A stretch of DNA of 64,000 bases from Bimastos eiseni (Eukaryota > Annelida > Clitellata > Crassiclitellata > Lumbricidae): contig OY365811.1 of the NCBI GenBank assembly GCA_959347315.1, forward strand, positions 26,848,025-26,912,024. Reading direction: 5' to 3'. Position numbers and translations under genes: made by a program. Positions 38,901 through 49,500 of the stretch are shown here, piece by piece. The notes below the pieces were generated by a model. That model was given only the letters and a program-made list of their open reading frames with translations. It did not search any database and was not told where the DNA came from. The first letter of the stretch is position 1; the number at the start of each line of letters is the position of its first letter.

Positions 38901-40087
38901 TTCCTTGCAAATACTCGAGTCCCAATAGCCCGAGTGAATGTCTAATGCAATGATCTCCAGGTTATCCCCATACTATATTTTGTATGCACATTTACTTGCA
39001 TCAACTTTATCTTGTTTAAAGACAGTCTTAGAGAAGTACTGTGTATAATGATATTCATCTGTGTCTAGCAATGTTCCCTCTACGACTTGCTCTATCGATT
39101 TAACTGGATGCTTTTTTACTGCCCGTCTGTTAAACTTTTCATTTCTCATGGGGCTTTTTGCGCTATGAGCGCCTCTGATTTTGTTGTTTATTGAGAGGCA
39201 CTTTAGAAATGCGTAAGTACAATGCAACAAAATCAAACTATGTTTAATTTATTTATGAGGCATTTGTGTTGTGTTGCAGAAATCGTCTGCGTGAGATTTG
39301 TCGATTGCTGAAGCTCTTTGTGCCTTCTTCTGTGCCTATAAATGATCATACAACCTTGTCTCCTGTGGTAAGAAAGTCTTTCTTCTTTCAAGGGTGCATT
39401 GGCAGAGTCGAAATAAGATTCGCGCCCCATTTTCCATAGGGTTCTGACGTCATCATTAATAATGCCTCTTTCTATGTCTTTTTCAAGCACTTGCGCTCTT
39501 GCTGCAATCATAACTGGGTGACAGTTGGACAATATGTACGTTTGAGTTGTCTCAAACCTATGTATTACATAATACAATATAGTACAACGGTTGTTTTCTA
39601 TTGTGCCATGTTTACCAATAATATATCAACATTGTCTTGCAGTCAATCTGTTAGCCATTTGAACATGTGTGCCTTAAGTCCATGCTTGAACTCTGTTGTG
39701 TCTCTACTAATTCTCGAAAGTCTTCATCAGTTTGTGAAGAGCTGCAGGTACAGATTTCAAAGTTGTTGTGCTCACGGTTTAAACGACGTTCTCTAAACTT
39801 GAGTCAGAGTAATGATATCTGCTCACTGAGTGCACCTGACTGCGACATGTAAAGCTCACTGCTGATGACGTTACATTTAGACTATCATAATATTTATATA
39901 TTTTGTTGCTGTATATTTTTTAGCCGTGTCTTGGTAGTAGATGGGCTACAGAGGTAGAAAGTTCAGTCAGGATGGAAGAGAAGATTCAATTGTCTTCAAG
40001 GTTGTTGTGTGGCTTTAAGTGGTTCTTATATTGGATGATATATAGTAAAAATAATTAGCTTTAGCAAAATATTATAGATTTAGCAGT

Positions 40088-40129
<42 letters not shown>

Positions 40130-41736
40130 CGATGACGAAGATGATGACGACGGCGATGATGATGATGACAGTGAGGAGGACAGTGATGCTGATGCCCTGA
40201 ATACACATTTTGTTAATAACTATAGTGCATTAAATATAGTGCATTTTAATATGTCACATAAGAGCTGCCTATTTTAACCTACCATGGATTGTATAGAAGG
40301 AGAAATAGCTAACCGGGGAGCAAACCATACCCAGATGGCTAGAAATGACATCACCTGGTAATGTCCTGTGCTCGTACAATGTCCAACTTGTTAGCTTCTG
40401 TTAACGAATGAGAAGCTATCTTGCTTTACCTTCATAAAATGATTTCTTTCAGGCACTATGTTCTGCATGTTACTGTTACTCATTTGTATGCTAATTACAG
40501 AGTTAAAGAAGAAAATGATCGAATGAGGGGTGATCTTGATCGTGCAATGACATGGCATAAGGCAGCTTCTGTGGCACAAGTGAGATGATCTAGTTTCATC
40601 TTAATGAGCAGTTTAGATGCTGATATGAGTACTCTGTTTTTACGGTTTGCACTTTGCTTCATTAGGGGCCGTCCACATCTTACGTACTCAGCGAGGGGGA
40701 GGGAGGTTTAAAATTTCGACCATTTTGCGTACGGGTGTGTATGGTGGGGAGGAGGGGGTCCCGAAAATATGTTCGTACGCAAATATAATTGTCTAATATA
40801 ATTGTCCGAAAATCCGATTTTTTTGCATACATAATTTTTGGATGGACCCTTAAGGTCTACTTCTTGTTATTGCTTATCTGTTATTGGCTTTGGTCTGTTG
40901 GTCAATTGGTCATCTCTGTGGCATGGTGGCTGATTGGATAGAGCAGTCTGCCCGTAACACTCGGTGTGCGCTAAGTGTGCAGGTTCAACTCTCGTCCAAG
41001 GCATCACTGTGTAAGGACCTTGAGCAAGTCCTTCAAGCACAATTGCTCTGCATTACACCTGCAGTTGCACCGTTGAGGTGTGTGTGCACTTCTGAACTAA
41101 ACTGTAAGAAAGACGAAGTAAAATAACAATTGTATTGTATTGTATTTTATGCAATTTTTTAGCTGTGCATTCTTTGATCTTCTTTCCACTGTCACTGTAA
41201 TCGTGCTATTATTTCGCTAAATTATCATGACTCTTAAACTCTCGTCATCTTCTGTTTTGGTAGCACTACCTTTTATTTTAATTTAAGCTCTCATTATCAG
41301 GCTCCAGTCTTTATTATCACAGTCCACTTCTAATTCAGTAGGAGGTGGAATTATTAAAACAGGAGTTATGATATTTATATCTTCACTTCTTATTTCTATT
41401 GAAACCCAATCTATGACTACTTGATCCTGACTGCTATTTAATGTTACACTACTAATCTGCTGTCATTCAGTTTCCTTTCTGTTCCAGGGCAGAGATGTCT
41501 TCCACAGGAAGTGCAGCAGGCCGTTCCTCACCAGAACACTGAAGGTCAAGGTACACGGTGGGGCGACTCCGTCCCAAACCCGCATTCCAGTTGATCGAGA
41601 AGTCATCGTGGACTTGAGAGAAATGGAGCAGAGGAGGGACTATGCTCACTTCGTCTACAAGAGGCGACTTGACCAAGTAGGGGCAAGGCATCGACGAACC
41701 GTGTCCAACCTTATATTGCCCCATCTCTTTGGATGA
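17952..41736 (+). CDS. Gene B: TTC28-like TPR and CHAT-domain protein, 21 exons
   Basis: The exons are 17952-17965 (ATG 17957), 18702-18911, 19411-19582, 21329-21546, 22259-24289, 25640-25803, 30585-30751, 31423-31650, 32096-32246, 33308-33447, 33549-33730, 34062-34090, 34536-34671, 36120-36348, 36644-36729, 38408-38571, 39280-39367, 39679-39747, 39924-40000, 40501-40579 and 41488-41736 (TGA 41734). All join in phase, giving about 1625 residues. Residues 1 to about 560 are TPR-like helical pairs (NAIICYEKVL, LARHYAQLAH, YQEAVTKF). From about 578 a CHAT domain follows (YYFLLPKELLIWFLSAGG, LYDLLVLPIE, VIGSPSLP, VLHIATF, LVVISGGW, VLGVMYPVPS), matching TTC28 in order, but the usual catalytic His and Cys positions are not conserved. 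TTC28 is a cytoplasmic scaffold linked to mitosis; that role here is inference. The protein is much shorter than vertebrate TTC28, with fewer TPRs. Exons 11-13 and 18 are the weakest parts of the model; the exact acceptor of exon 5 is also uncertain. Confidence 0.85.
18941..19150 (-). repeat. tRNA-derived SINE, near full length
   Basis: On the minus strand the head has an A-box-like GTGGCTGATCGGTGAGAGC and a B-box GGTTCGATCCTC, followed by the body shared with the other copies (AGCAAGTCCTTCAAGCACAA, TTGGAAGAAGGGCGATATCA). It begins only 30 bp after the donor of gene B exon 2. Confidence 0.9.
20100..20160. repeat. Short dispersed repeat (ATATAGCRCCCCTTCAAGA)
   Basis: The word ATATAGC.CCCCTTCAAGA and its downstream neighbourhood recur at about 26430. 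The sequence lies in intron 3 of gene B and is probably an old LINE or SINE fragment. Confidence 0.4.
20905..20990 (+). pseudogene. Partial duplicate of gene B exon 3
   Basis: ATACTACCTGGAGGCA.TATG and GAGCATG.. reproduce the first ~37 bp of exon 3 (19411 on) downstream of an AG. Similarity stops after GAGCATG, and the sequence continues into a dispersed repeat (CCATGACCTCGCTTTTGTGT) also seen near 37170. It could be a decayed exon duplication; no open reading continuation exists. Confidence 0.5.
24551..25280. mobile_element. MITE with TACTCGTGTATAAGTCGA-type inverted ends
   Basis: The left end (ATACTCATGTATGAGTCGAG) is mirrored by the right end, reversed (GTACTCGCGTATAAGTCGAT). A second inner copy of the CGACTTATACACGAG word lies near 24615. 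The ends and TA-rich flanks suggest a Tc1/mariner-pogo type non-autonomous element; this assignment is an inference. It lies in intron 5 of gene B. Confidence 0.5.
25978..26141 (-). repeat. tRNA-derived SINE
   Basis: Minus-strand copy with a degenerate head (GTGGTCGATTAGTTAGAGTA), B-box GGTTCGATCCTCGGAC and the shared body ending at GGGCGATATC. It has small internal deletions and lies in intron 6 of gene B. Confidence 0.85.
26560..28850 (+). mobile_element. CR1/L2-like non-LTR retrotransposon, decayed, in intron 6 of gene B
   Basis: Translated pieces in the plus frames give a reverse transcriptase in the normal order: LTPLLKKPDLDTSNLSNFR-like fingers (27380-27430), YQSAYHEGYSTETAL, LDLSAALDTVDH (the palm aspartates), VPQGSVLGPLLF, YADDTQLH (catalytic YADD, about 27913), LGVTLDSKLTF, and a C-terminal WLPVEFRIKFKL plus PSFKKRLKTHYF. 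The 3' end is an (AAT)n tail at 28832-28855. The copy is interrupted by several frameshifts and stops (for example after 27734, and between 27882 and 28187). The 5' end, with the endonuclease, is missing. The element sits in the same orientation as gene B. Confidence 0.92.
27048..28756 (+). pseudogene. LINE reverse transcriptase remnant
   Basis: This is the coding part of the element. Frames change at least twice between the palm aspartate motif (about 27640-27670) and the YADD motif (about 27913), and there is an internal stop near 28404. It is therefore inactive. Conserved residues are still readable, which points to moderate age. Confidence 0.88.
28890..29560. other. Intron 6 sequence with a probable old repeat
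   Basis: At 29245-29300 a CGCC...GGGCGCTTTACAATGACA stretch, and at 29365-29480 GGGATTTGAGTCGTGCCCTA and GGGCCGGCAACAGAGAA, have the look of a dispersed element's 5' part, but I see no second copy in this window. No exon of gene B is needed here by phase. Confidence 0.3.
30221..30372 (+). repeat. tRNA-derived SINE lacking the A box
   Basis: Starts at the B-box (GTTCAATCCTCGTCCGA) and continues with the shared body (AGCAAGTCCGTCATGCACAA, GTAAGAAGGGCAATGTC), then CAATTGTATTCTG. It lies about 210 bp upstream of gene B exon 7. Confidence 0.85.
32495..32695 (+). mobile_element. LINE 3'-end fragment
   Basis: The frame SVDSLKSDLKIYLF is the typical last stretch of a CR1/L2 ORF2, followed by GGTGCCATATAAATTGTCATT and an (ATT)n tail. 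It lies in intron 9 of gene B. Confidence 0.6.
33106..33245. repeat. Purine-rich (GAGA)n tract
   Basis: Imperfect GAGA/GGGAGA repeat immediately upstream (60 bp) of the acceptor for gene B exon 10. It gives no protein. Confidence 0.85.
34481..34514. repeat. (GATT)n microsatellite
   Basis: Eight tandem TTGA/GATT units directly in front of the acceptor of gene B exon 13. Confidence 0.9.
36850..37215 (+). mobile_element. Possible LINE-derived 3' fragment
   Basis: The translated plus frames resemble the degenerate tail of a reverse transcriptase (LELTFSSITTN, then LLKTENTGFHISYP), and the DNA ends with GATTCCTATGACTTGACTTT and GGGTGCTGTAGAAATTT, words shared with 20955-20990. Low conservation makes this uncertain. 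Confidence 0.4.
40088..40192. repeat. (GAT)n microsatellite
   Basis: About 35 GAT/GAC/GAA triplets in the intron between exons 19 and 20 of gene B. Confidence 0.95.
40665..40849. mobile_element. MITE with GGGGCCGTCCA inverted ends
   Basis: The left end GGGGCCGTCCACATCTTACG is mirrored by the right end, reversed (GGGTCCATCCAAAAATTATG). TTAA follows the right end (40850-40853) and TTAG straddles the left. The interior has the GGGAGGGGGTC-type G-rich strand common in this widespread class of MITEs. The TTAA junction is compatible with the Kolobok or piggyBac superfamilies; this is an inference. Confidence 0.6.
40926..41155 (+). repeat. tRNA-derived SINE, full length with (TTGTA)n tail
   Basis: This is the best copy. 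The A-box-like GTGGCTGATTGGATAGAGCA is followed by CCCGTAACACTCGGTGTGCG and a B-box (GGTTCAACTCTC), then the body (AGCAAGTCCTTCAAGCACAA, ACTGTAAGAAAGACGAAG) and a tail of TTGTA units at 41128-41145. It is in the last intron of gene B. Confidence 0.92.
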
Positions 41737-42845
41737 CTTGGTGTGGTTGGGAAGATGAGGGATGTTCAAAAGAGGCATCTTACATTGGCAATGGAACAAC
41801 GCAACATAATGGGTTACTAATATTAGGAAGGAAGTATCTATTATGGGAGAACAGAGATGTTGAGACAGCATTTCATTACTAATATTGTTATTATTGGTGG
41901 TGGTAATATTAGGAGTATTACATGTAAAACATATTATTAGTGTTAATATGGTTGTTATTTATTTGTTATTGTTGTTGGTGCTGATTGTGGTGTATAGCTT
42001 AATTCAGAATTATATTGTTGTATAGCTTAATTCAGAATTATGTCGGAATTATTTTTCATCTTCCAAGTGCTTGAGCTACGGAACACAGGAGCTCCAGTTG
42101 CTAAAAGTGTGCTTAGACTCCATATGCAGTCGTGTCCAGTGCTTTAAGTATTTGTTATAAATAAGTTGTTCCAGTAAATGGTATTAAATTATCTCTGATA
42201 TTAATAGTATTACTAATTTATTATATTTTTCAGAATTTTACATATTTTGCTTGAATACTTGTACTATGCTTTTTGTATTTTTATGATTAATAATTATATA
42301 TATATATATATTTATAAATATAAATAGTGTTGTTATTGTGTGGACATTATTTTTTGAGTCTGGCTCTTTTAGACTTTAGATCAATTTTGAAAGTGCTCAT
42401 TTTTAAGATGATGATGATGGAAACGTTACAGATTGTCATGATGACCTTCTGAAGGTCCAAGAGAAGCTTTAAGATGATGAAATCAACCTGTACAAGTATA
42501 TTAGTAACCTTTTGCATGCCGGTGATAACCTTTTGTAAGCTATAAGCTGTGCTTTAATGATATTCTTTAGAATGGTTAAAGTAATCTATAATATGACTAA
42601 CTTAAATTTTCAGATAATTAAGACAACTTTAAAGGTTGTGATGGTAACCCTTTAGATGGCAATGGTAACCTGTTGAGCAATGAATGTAACATTTTAAAGT
42701 GATCTGTTAATTGTAACCAACCTTCTACTGAGATCATACATCTCTTCAGTCTTTATATCTGAAGTGATAGCCATGTGACTTACTATAAAGACTTCTGCTG
42801 TATACAAATTTGCATAGTTGCTCAATTTTTTTATAATTCTGTATG

Positions 42846-42884
<39 letters not shown>

Positions 42885-44060
42885 GTTGCTATATTTGCAA
42901 AAGTGTATGCATCAGAATTGCAGGTTTATTTCATGAAAGTTACTTGTTTATTTCTGTGGATTAAATAATTATGTTTGAGAGCTCATCTTCTTATTAAATA
43001 CAAGTATATTCATTCATCATTTAATTATTCATGGGTCAAGTAATGCAGTTTTATCAGACTTCATGTACAATATTGGACACATTTTGTTAGTAGGTGTGGA
43101 TTTGGCCTTTCCAATTTTTTTTTCATCTACAATTGTGATAATATGTTTGCATTTCCCAACTTTTTAACGACCTTTTCACTTTACAAGTTTAATTGGCATC
43201 TTGGCCCAACCATTTTAAGCATTTCCATTGGCATTCTACACACATAGGCCCCATAGGGGTATCAGTATGAGTTGCCTATTTCCTCCATCTTCGCTGGGTT
43301 ATCGTTTTTGGGGCAAATCAATGACGTCCTCAGAATAAATGGAACATACGCAGAAGGTTGATTTTGAACTTTGCCATAATGCTTTGCAATCCAGATTCCA
43401 GCTCATATCAAACTACCATCCAAGCTGTCAATTGATCCGAGTTAGGGGTGTAGACTTAGAGGGGACAGGAGGGGACAGTCCCTCCAAAATTTCAAGTGAA
43501 GGGATGGAGCTGCCTGCTTATATTCCCCAATAGTTCATTAATATAAATTTATACAGTGTTTTCCATTGTAGATTTTTTACTGCATCCTAATTTTGTTGAC
43601 CTGTGCCCACCTCAACCCAGGACCAAGTCTCCACCTATGATCTCAGTTATTACTTTCCACCTTGGTATTGGTATCACGCTCACATCTCCGGTCTTAGACC
43701 CTTGATCCTCGTTCTAACCTGACACCGAGGCTGAGCCCAACGACCTCAGGTATCGCCGTCACTATCTGGTCTGATATAGTGTTGGAAGCAGATGATTGCT
43801 TACTAAGAGATCTATAAGGATTCGGCTTTTGTGTAAGACGATTTTGATTATTTACTTTACATTCGTGTAACTATTGCCCAAAATGGTCGTTCATGGACCA
43901 TCCAACGTTGATGAGTGACGACGACGATGAAAACTAACAGGACAGTACGATCGATGATGATGATAGCGATCGATATACATATCGAACCAGATGAAACTTT
44001 AGTTACAGTGACATATTGAGTGATTCTTTTCTTCACAAAGCTAATTAACCTCAGGCCCTT
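41737..44060. other. 3' flank of gene B; no further gene seen
   Basis: The 3' UTR of gene B should begin here, but I could not choose a polyadenylation signal. There are TA-dinucleotide tracts at 42294-42315 and 42848-42882. Low-complexity TGATGG and GGTAACC words around 42405-42660 may be old tandem repeats. No ORF has domain resemblance. Confidence 0.45.
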
Positions 44061-44480
44061 AGCAACATTGAGACAAGACGAGGCGAGTGCTTCGACATAT
44101 GAGAATTTAAGGAGTATTTAAAACAGAATGCAAAGAGCATTTTATTTAGTCGCCTAGGTTGAGTGACTTCTTCTCGAAGCGTCTGAAGCATGCGTCGTCT
44201 TGCTTGGATATGAGAATTTAAATATTTAAAGACGATATAGCGTATAGCTTAAGTGGCATCTTCTTGAAGCGTCTAAGCGGGCATCTTGCATCTGAGAATC
44301 TAAATAGTATTTTATAGAGAATGTAGAGAATTTTATTTCTTTGCCCTGCTGAAGTGGCTTCTACTCGAGCGTCTAAGCGAGTCTCGTCTTGCTTGTTATG
44401 AGAATTAAAAGAGCATTTAAGGAGAATGTAAGGAGCTTGCGTGGCTTTTTCTCGAAGCGTCTGGCCTGGGAGCGCCTCTG
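44060..44480. repeat. ~100-bp tandem repeat, four to five degenerate copies
   Basis: The unit has a CTTCTCGAAGCGTCTAAGCG segment followed by a TCTTGCTT...ATGAGAATTTAAA segment and an A/T-rich AGAATGTA..GAGC part. It recurs at about 44165, 44258, 44358 and 44448, with a partial copy at about 44086. Copies differ by many substitutions and indels. Confidence 0.8.
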
Positions 44481-44695
44481 AATAGGTTGTAATGATATTC
44501 AGATAATTCCTTCGCTTCACACTTCAATCGCTTTTAGCCCTCAACTCCTCCAGCACACTACCACTCCTCCAGAGTCTCCCTACCCTACCCCTGCTTTTCT
44601 CAGTCAGCGCTCTCAATTCTCTATCTGGCTTCACTAAACACCACACAACAATACCCTACATGCTGTTCTGTACACAAACTGGTATCTGCCGTCTA

Positions 44696-46470
44696 CCCAT
44701 TAATGCCCAATTTTTTTGTTCTGGAAAACATTTTCAATTTTGGTTATATGAACTGACTTTAGACCATATCTCAATTACTTTTGGTCATTTTTCATTTCCT
44801 CTTTTTTTGCACTCTGAAGTTTGATCCCGTATATGGGATTGCACATATATGCACGAATGATGACATCAAATGCAAGGGCAAACAATAATAATTTATAACA
44901 CTAATCGAGTTACGACATTCAAGCATTTAATTGCATATGCCTATTATCCATGTTTAGGCTCTTTTAAAGTAGCATTTAAAAGTATTTGATGTGCTACAAA
45001 GCAAACAGTTTTATTGCATTTTGCTCAGTCATATGATTGGGTAATGGCAATAATCACATCAGTTTCGAATAACAATCTTCCAAGCAGTTAATATGCCGGT
45101 TGCCGTTGCATTTGAGGCATTTCAACTTGGCCTTTCCTCCACAAGTAGACCTACCACACTTCAGCTGAGTTGGATGACTGTGTGGACAATGCTCCTCACC
45201 ATCACAGCGTACATCGACAGCTATTCGGCCGTCAAGCGGAACCCTATAGGTGTGCCCCATGGACGTCCATTTAGTTATCGTTTAGCGTACCGCTGGATAT
45301 AGACCTTAACATCCTGCTGCCAATACATGTGATGACGTGAAACAGTTTAGTAACCAACTGATTGCAAAATACGCATCATGTTGCTGTCGACACGAGAAGT
45401 GTGGCTTCCCTTTGGCCCGGCTTAGGCCTACATAGTAGAGCTGCCGCACACACACACACTGAATAATGTCATCAAAGAATAGCTGAAACAAACTGACAGC
45501 TGACATTCCTGTCCAAGAAACTTTAGCTTACTCGCTGACCATTCAAGAAAATGTGATGACAGGCCTACTGGTAGATTACGCTTGCACCAACTTCGAGGCT
45601 GTGGCTGCTTCTGATGCTCCTGCTGTACTTTGCATACGTTTGTTGGTTTCAGGAACTTCATAATTGTCTGAATCGCTGCATGTGTACATGTAGCTGACGT
45701 TCGACGTTGCCTAGGCCTATGTCTTGCCTCTCAGTTCCATCAAGTGTTGTCGCAACAGCTTCAGCTAGCTGTGTTGGATGGCTGTGTGGATAATGTTCCT
45801 TTGACAAGTTGTTCATGGTGCCCTTTCTCATCACCACTGTCGTCATCAGTTATGTCCCCAACATCCGTTGGAGCAATGAATATAATATATATAAAATTAT
45901 TACCCATAGTGAAGTGATCGGATAATTAGAGTACATGTAATAGCCTACTGCAGCAACCTGTGTGCCTACATCAGAAACCAACACCTTTTCCAAGTATGTG
46001 ACCATTCATTCACTTTTCAACCGTATCATGAACATAAGATCCATTTTGGATAAATAGCATGGTTTGCAGACTAAGAAGTAGGTGAGGGCTCTTGTGCCTA
46101 TATGGGATGGGGATACTAACACTCAGCGGATACTAATGAAACCATTATCTGCAAAAATGGTATATACCTAATTACTAAAATACATTTCTCCAACCAATAA
46201 ATAAGTTACTTTTGTTTATCAAGAAATGAGTTAATTAAACTAAATTTTTCAAGCAGCCATGTTGGCAGAAAATGAATTTTAAATATGTAGCAGGATATGA
46301 CGTCACTGGGGCAAAAAATATAAATACTCTGCTGGATATAATTTATTTTCTGGAAGAACAAATGTTAGTTAGTAAATCAATATAAAAATAATTTGTTATT
46401 ATGTGATATTGCAGTCTTTCATAGCAATTTTTAGAGCCATCCCATATATGGGATTGTAGGCATTAATGGG
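44696..46470 (-). mobile_element. piggyBac-like DNA transposon, internally deleted
   Basis: The left end begins CCCATTAATGCCC and the right end finishes GGCATTAATGGG, so the termini are inverted repeats of about 12 bp. The right end is followed by TTAA (46471-46474), the duplication expected for piggyBac; the left flank reads TCTA, one substitution away. ATATGGGATTG words occur near both ends. The interior of about 1.78 kb retains only the C-terminal end of a minus-strand transposase and a second, diverged copy of it. The termini, the TTAA site and the Cys-rich C terminus together support the assignment. Confidence 0.65.
45054..45260 (-). pseudogene. piggyBac-type transposase C-terminal remnant
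   Basis: The last 68 codons contain a Cys pattern (C-x4-C-x7-C-x2-C-x7-C-x3-C) like the Cys-rich DNA-binding domain that closes piggyBac transposases. The catalytic core is absent. A related stretch, with the CCACACAGCCATCCAACACAG word and a shifted frame, occurs again at about 45755-45815, showing a local duplication. Confidence 0.5.
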
Positions 46471-46520
46471 TTAAGTCCATTGAGATTTATTATATACACT
46501 AGAGGGAGTATCGAGTATCT

Positions 46521-49500
46521 ATGGTGAAGTCACCGCATAAAAACGACCTTGACCGCAACGTTAGCCGGCAAGACAGTTTCTCAAAATGTCGAAAAGATTG
46601 TGTAGCGTATGGATGTAACAATTTGTTCACGTCAGAGAACAAGGCTGCTGGAATATCATTTCATTTGTAAGTTGCTATTTTGTGTGTTTTATCTAAATTT
46701 GCAATGCGTAAACCTCGGACGGAAATGAAACTGTCGCGTTTACGCCTGAATGTCTGCCGGCTGCTTGTTTTTTTTAGTTGAATGGTAACCGCAAACTCAT
46801 TTAATTCAAAGAATTTGTAGAGCGAACAGAGTGATTTGAGGATTAGAGTTGCATGATGATGCTCGGGCGTTCTGGTATCAGCTTGAATTAGTAAGTTTTG
46901 GGTCTCATTTTCATTGTGGTCACACTCCAAGCGAATGACGTTTTCATGTTTATTACAGGTTTCCAAAGGATCCTGACAGTAGAAAAAAATGGGCAGTCCG
47001 GGTGCACCGTGACAATTGGTCACCGACAGACTACTCTCATATCTGTTAAGTTCATTTCGAAGATGGATGTTTCTACAACAGTGGCATGCGGAAGAGACCG
47101 TTGCCAGGTATGTGAAACTGGTTTTGATTGCAGTAATAGGTGAATTAAAGAATTTGTCAGTGTTCATTAAGGTGCAGGATCTCCAATTGTAAAACCAAAG
47201 AAAATATGTAATTACTGAGCTAATAACTAATTAATATCCAATTTAAAGTTGGAGCATAGAGTAATAGATAACACACTGGCGCGCAGAACTGAGTAGCCGA
47301 ATGCTTTTCCAGTATCCCCTGTATAGTATGGTCTTTCTATTGCATTGGTTAGATTGGGTTGAGTTGCTGGTCTCAAATTAGAGGTGCCAGATCTGGAACC
47401 TGAATGCATCCTGTTGAATTGACCACTGCAGTTTGTTGAGCTTTGGTTTGTTTACTTTTCCCAAAATCATATGACAGACCAACAAATAATATGGACTTCA
47501 GGCATTTTTGGAATGGGGAAGAGAAATACTCAGGAGCCAAAACCGCCATGCTCATGAAAGATGGTTTCAACTAAACCTTGCCAAAATAAACAAAGCACAA
47601 ATGGAGTTGTCTAAGTCTTCTTTTGTCATACGTAAGTGATTGCACCGGTTGAAATTCAAATCGTGCATTCAGGTTTTTATTTCTGGTGGTATAACGATTT
47701 AAGCTGTCATTCATGGAGATGACATCAGCTATCTGATTACTTGATGTAGAATAGTGTACCAATGATGATTTCAGTGATGCAAAAGTCTAGTGCTTTAAAA
47801 TGCATTTTAGTTGATTTCTGCATTTTTCCTGTATTTATTTTTTAGGGGCTGAACCGACACTATTCAACTTTCCAAGTCATTTGCAGACAAAGAAACGTCC
47901 ATTTCGACGGGTTCTAGAACGCTTGTCGCATGATGTTGAATACTGTGATACTCCTGCTCAGGTTCCTGTTGCTCTTGAGATGCCTGGAACAAATTCTACT
48001 GAACAATCACCGTCTACTAGCAGCAAACCTCTAATAACAGGTGACCATTCATACGTTTTGCAGTCACCAAAACGGATCAAACGTAAGCTGGATATAGCAC
48101 TAAGTGCTTTGGTTGCTGGTCGGAAAAAACTTAAACTTGCACAGCAGTGCAACCGACGGTTGCAAAAGAAAATTACAAAGTTTAAAGATCTTCTAGCAGA
48201 TATGCAAAAAAAGCAGTTGATAACAGAACATGCTGAGCAGAATTTGTTATCTTTGTTTGATGATTCTGCTTTTGCTCATATAACTAAACGGATGAGAAGT
48301 GCCGCTTCTGGGAAGATCAAAACTAAGTATCCTCATGGGCTGCGAAATTTTGCTTTATCACTACACTTTTATTCTGCTAAAGCATACGACTTTGTCCGAA
48401 GCCAGTTTGGAAACTGTCTTTCGCATCAAAAAAACACTGGCGCATTGGTATAGCTGCGTAGATGGAAGCCCTGGCTTCCATGACGAGGTCTTTGCAGCTT
48501 TACAAAGTATGGCTGAAAGTCAGGCAGAAAAGCAACTTGTGTGTTCGCTGATGATGGATGAGATAGCCATTCGAAAGCTGGTGGAGTGGGATCGTAGAAG
48601 ATTTGTTGGTTACGTCGATATGGGTATAGCTGTTGAGGATAATAGTAGCCTTCCTGTAGCCAGAGAAGCACTGGTCATGATGACTGTTAGTATGAGAGAG
48701 CATTGGAAGGTACCGGTAGCGCACTTTTTAATTGATGGCCTGCAAGGTAAGGAGCGTGTCAAACTGGTCCAAATTTGTTTGCAAAAATTGCATGATGCTG
48801 GAGTCTCTATTAGGTCACTCACATTTGATGGAAGTTCTGCAAACTGAACCATGGCTCAGCAACCTGGAGCAAAGCTAAATGCTGAACAGTCTCTATCCAG
48901 CTTTGAGCATCCCTCAGATCCAAACCAAAGAGTCCATCTTTTCCTTGATGCTTGCCGCATGGTAACATTAATGCGGAATGTTAGCTGATAAAGGTGTTCT
49001 GTTAGATGCTGATGGTTGTGAAATTAAGTGGACATACATTGAGAAGTTGCAAACACTACAGGCCACGGAAGGTTTACGAGCAGGGAACAAGTTGCATGAG
49101 AGACATGTCGAATGGAGACAGCAGAAAATGAAAGTGAAATTGGCTGTACAAGCTCTAAGTGCTTCTGTAGCTAATGCTTTGGAGTTCTGCCAGACCACAT
49201 TAAAGATGCGTCAGTTTCAAGGATGTGAAGCTACAGTTAAATTTATTCGAACAGTCGATCGACTGTTTGATCTTCTCAATAGTCGCAATCCCATTGCCCA
49301 TGGATACAAGGCACCAATGCGCATGACAAATGAGGCTGTCTGGAGACCTTTCGTTACTGAAGCACAAGAGTACTTGTGTGGATTGAAATTGCTTTCTGGA
49401 CAACTGGTAAGCCAGAGTTTGTGCAAGACTGCTGTTATTGGTTTTATATTGTCCAGCACAAGTGCAGTGTCCTTATTTGACAAACTTGTGAAGAATGAAT

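Noticed and set aside
39491..39796. 101-codon ORF over exon 18 of gene B
   Set aside because: Its frame is not compatible with the phase left by exon 17; the 69-bp exon 39679-39747 is, although its acceptor is weak.
40926..41010. Possible functional tRNA gene
   Set aside because: It is the head of a SINE with the body attached, a degenerate A box and no complete cloverleaf.
46661..47167. Minus-strand ORF of 168 codons
   Set aside because: It is antisense to the THAP exon and intron of the P-like pseudogene and has no motif of its own.
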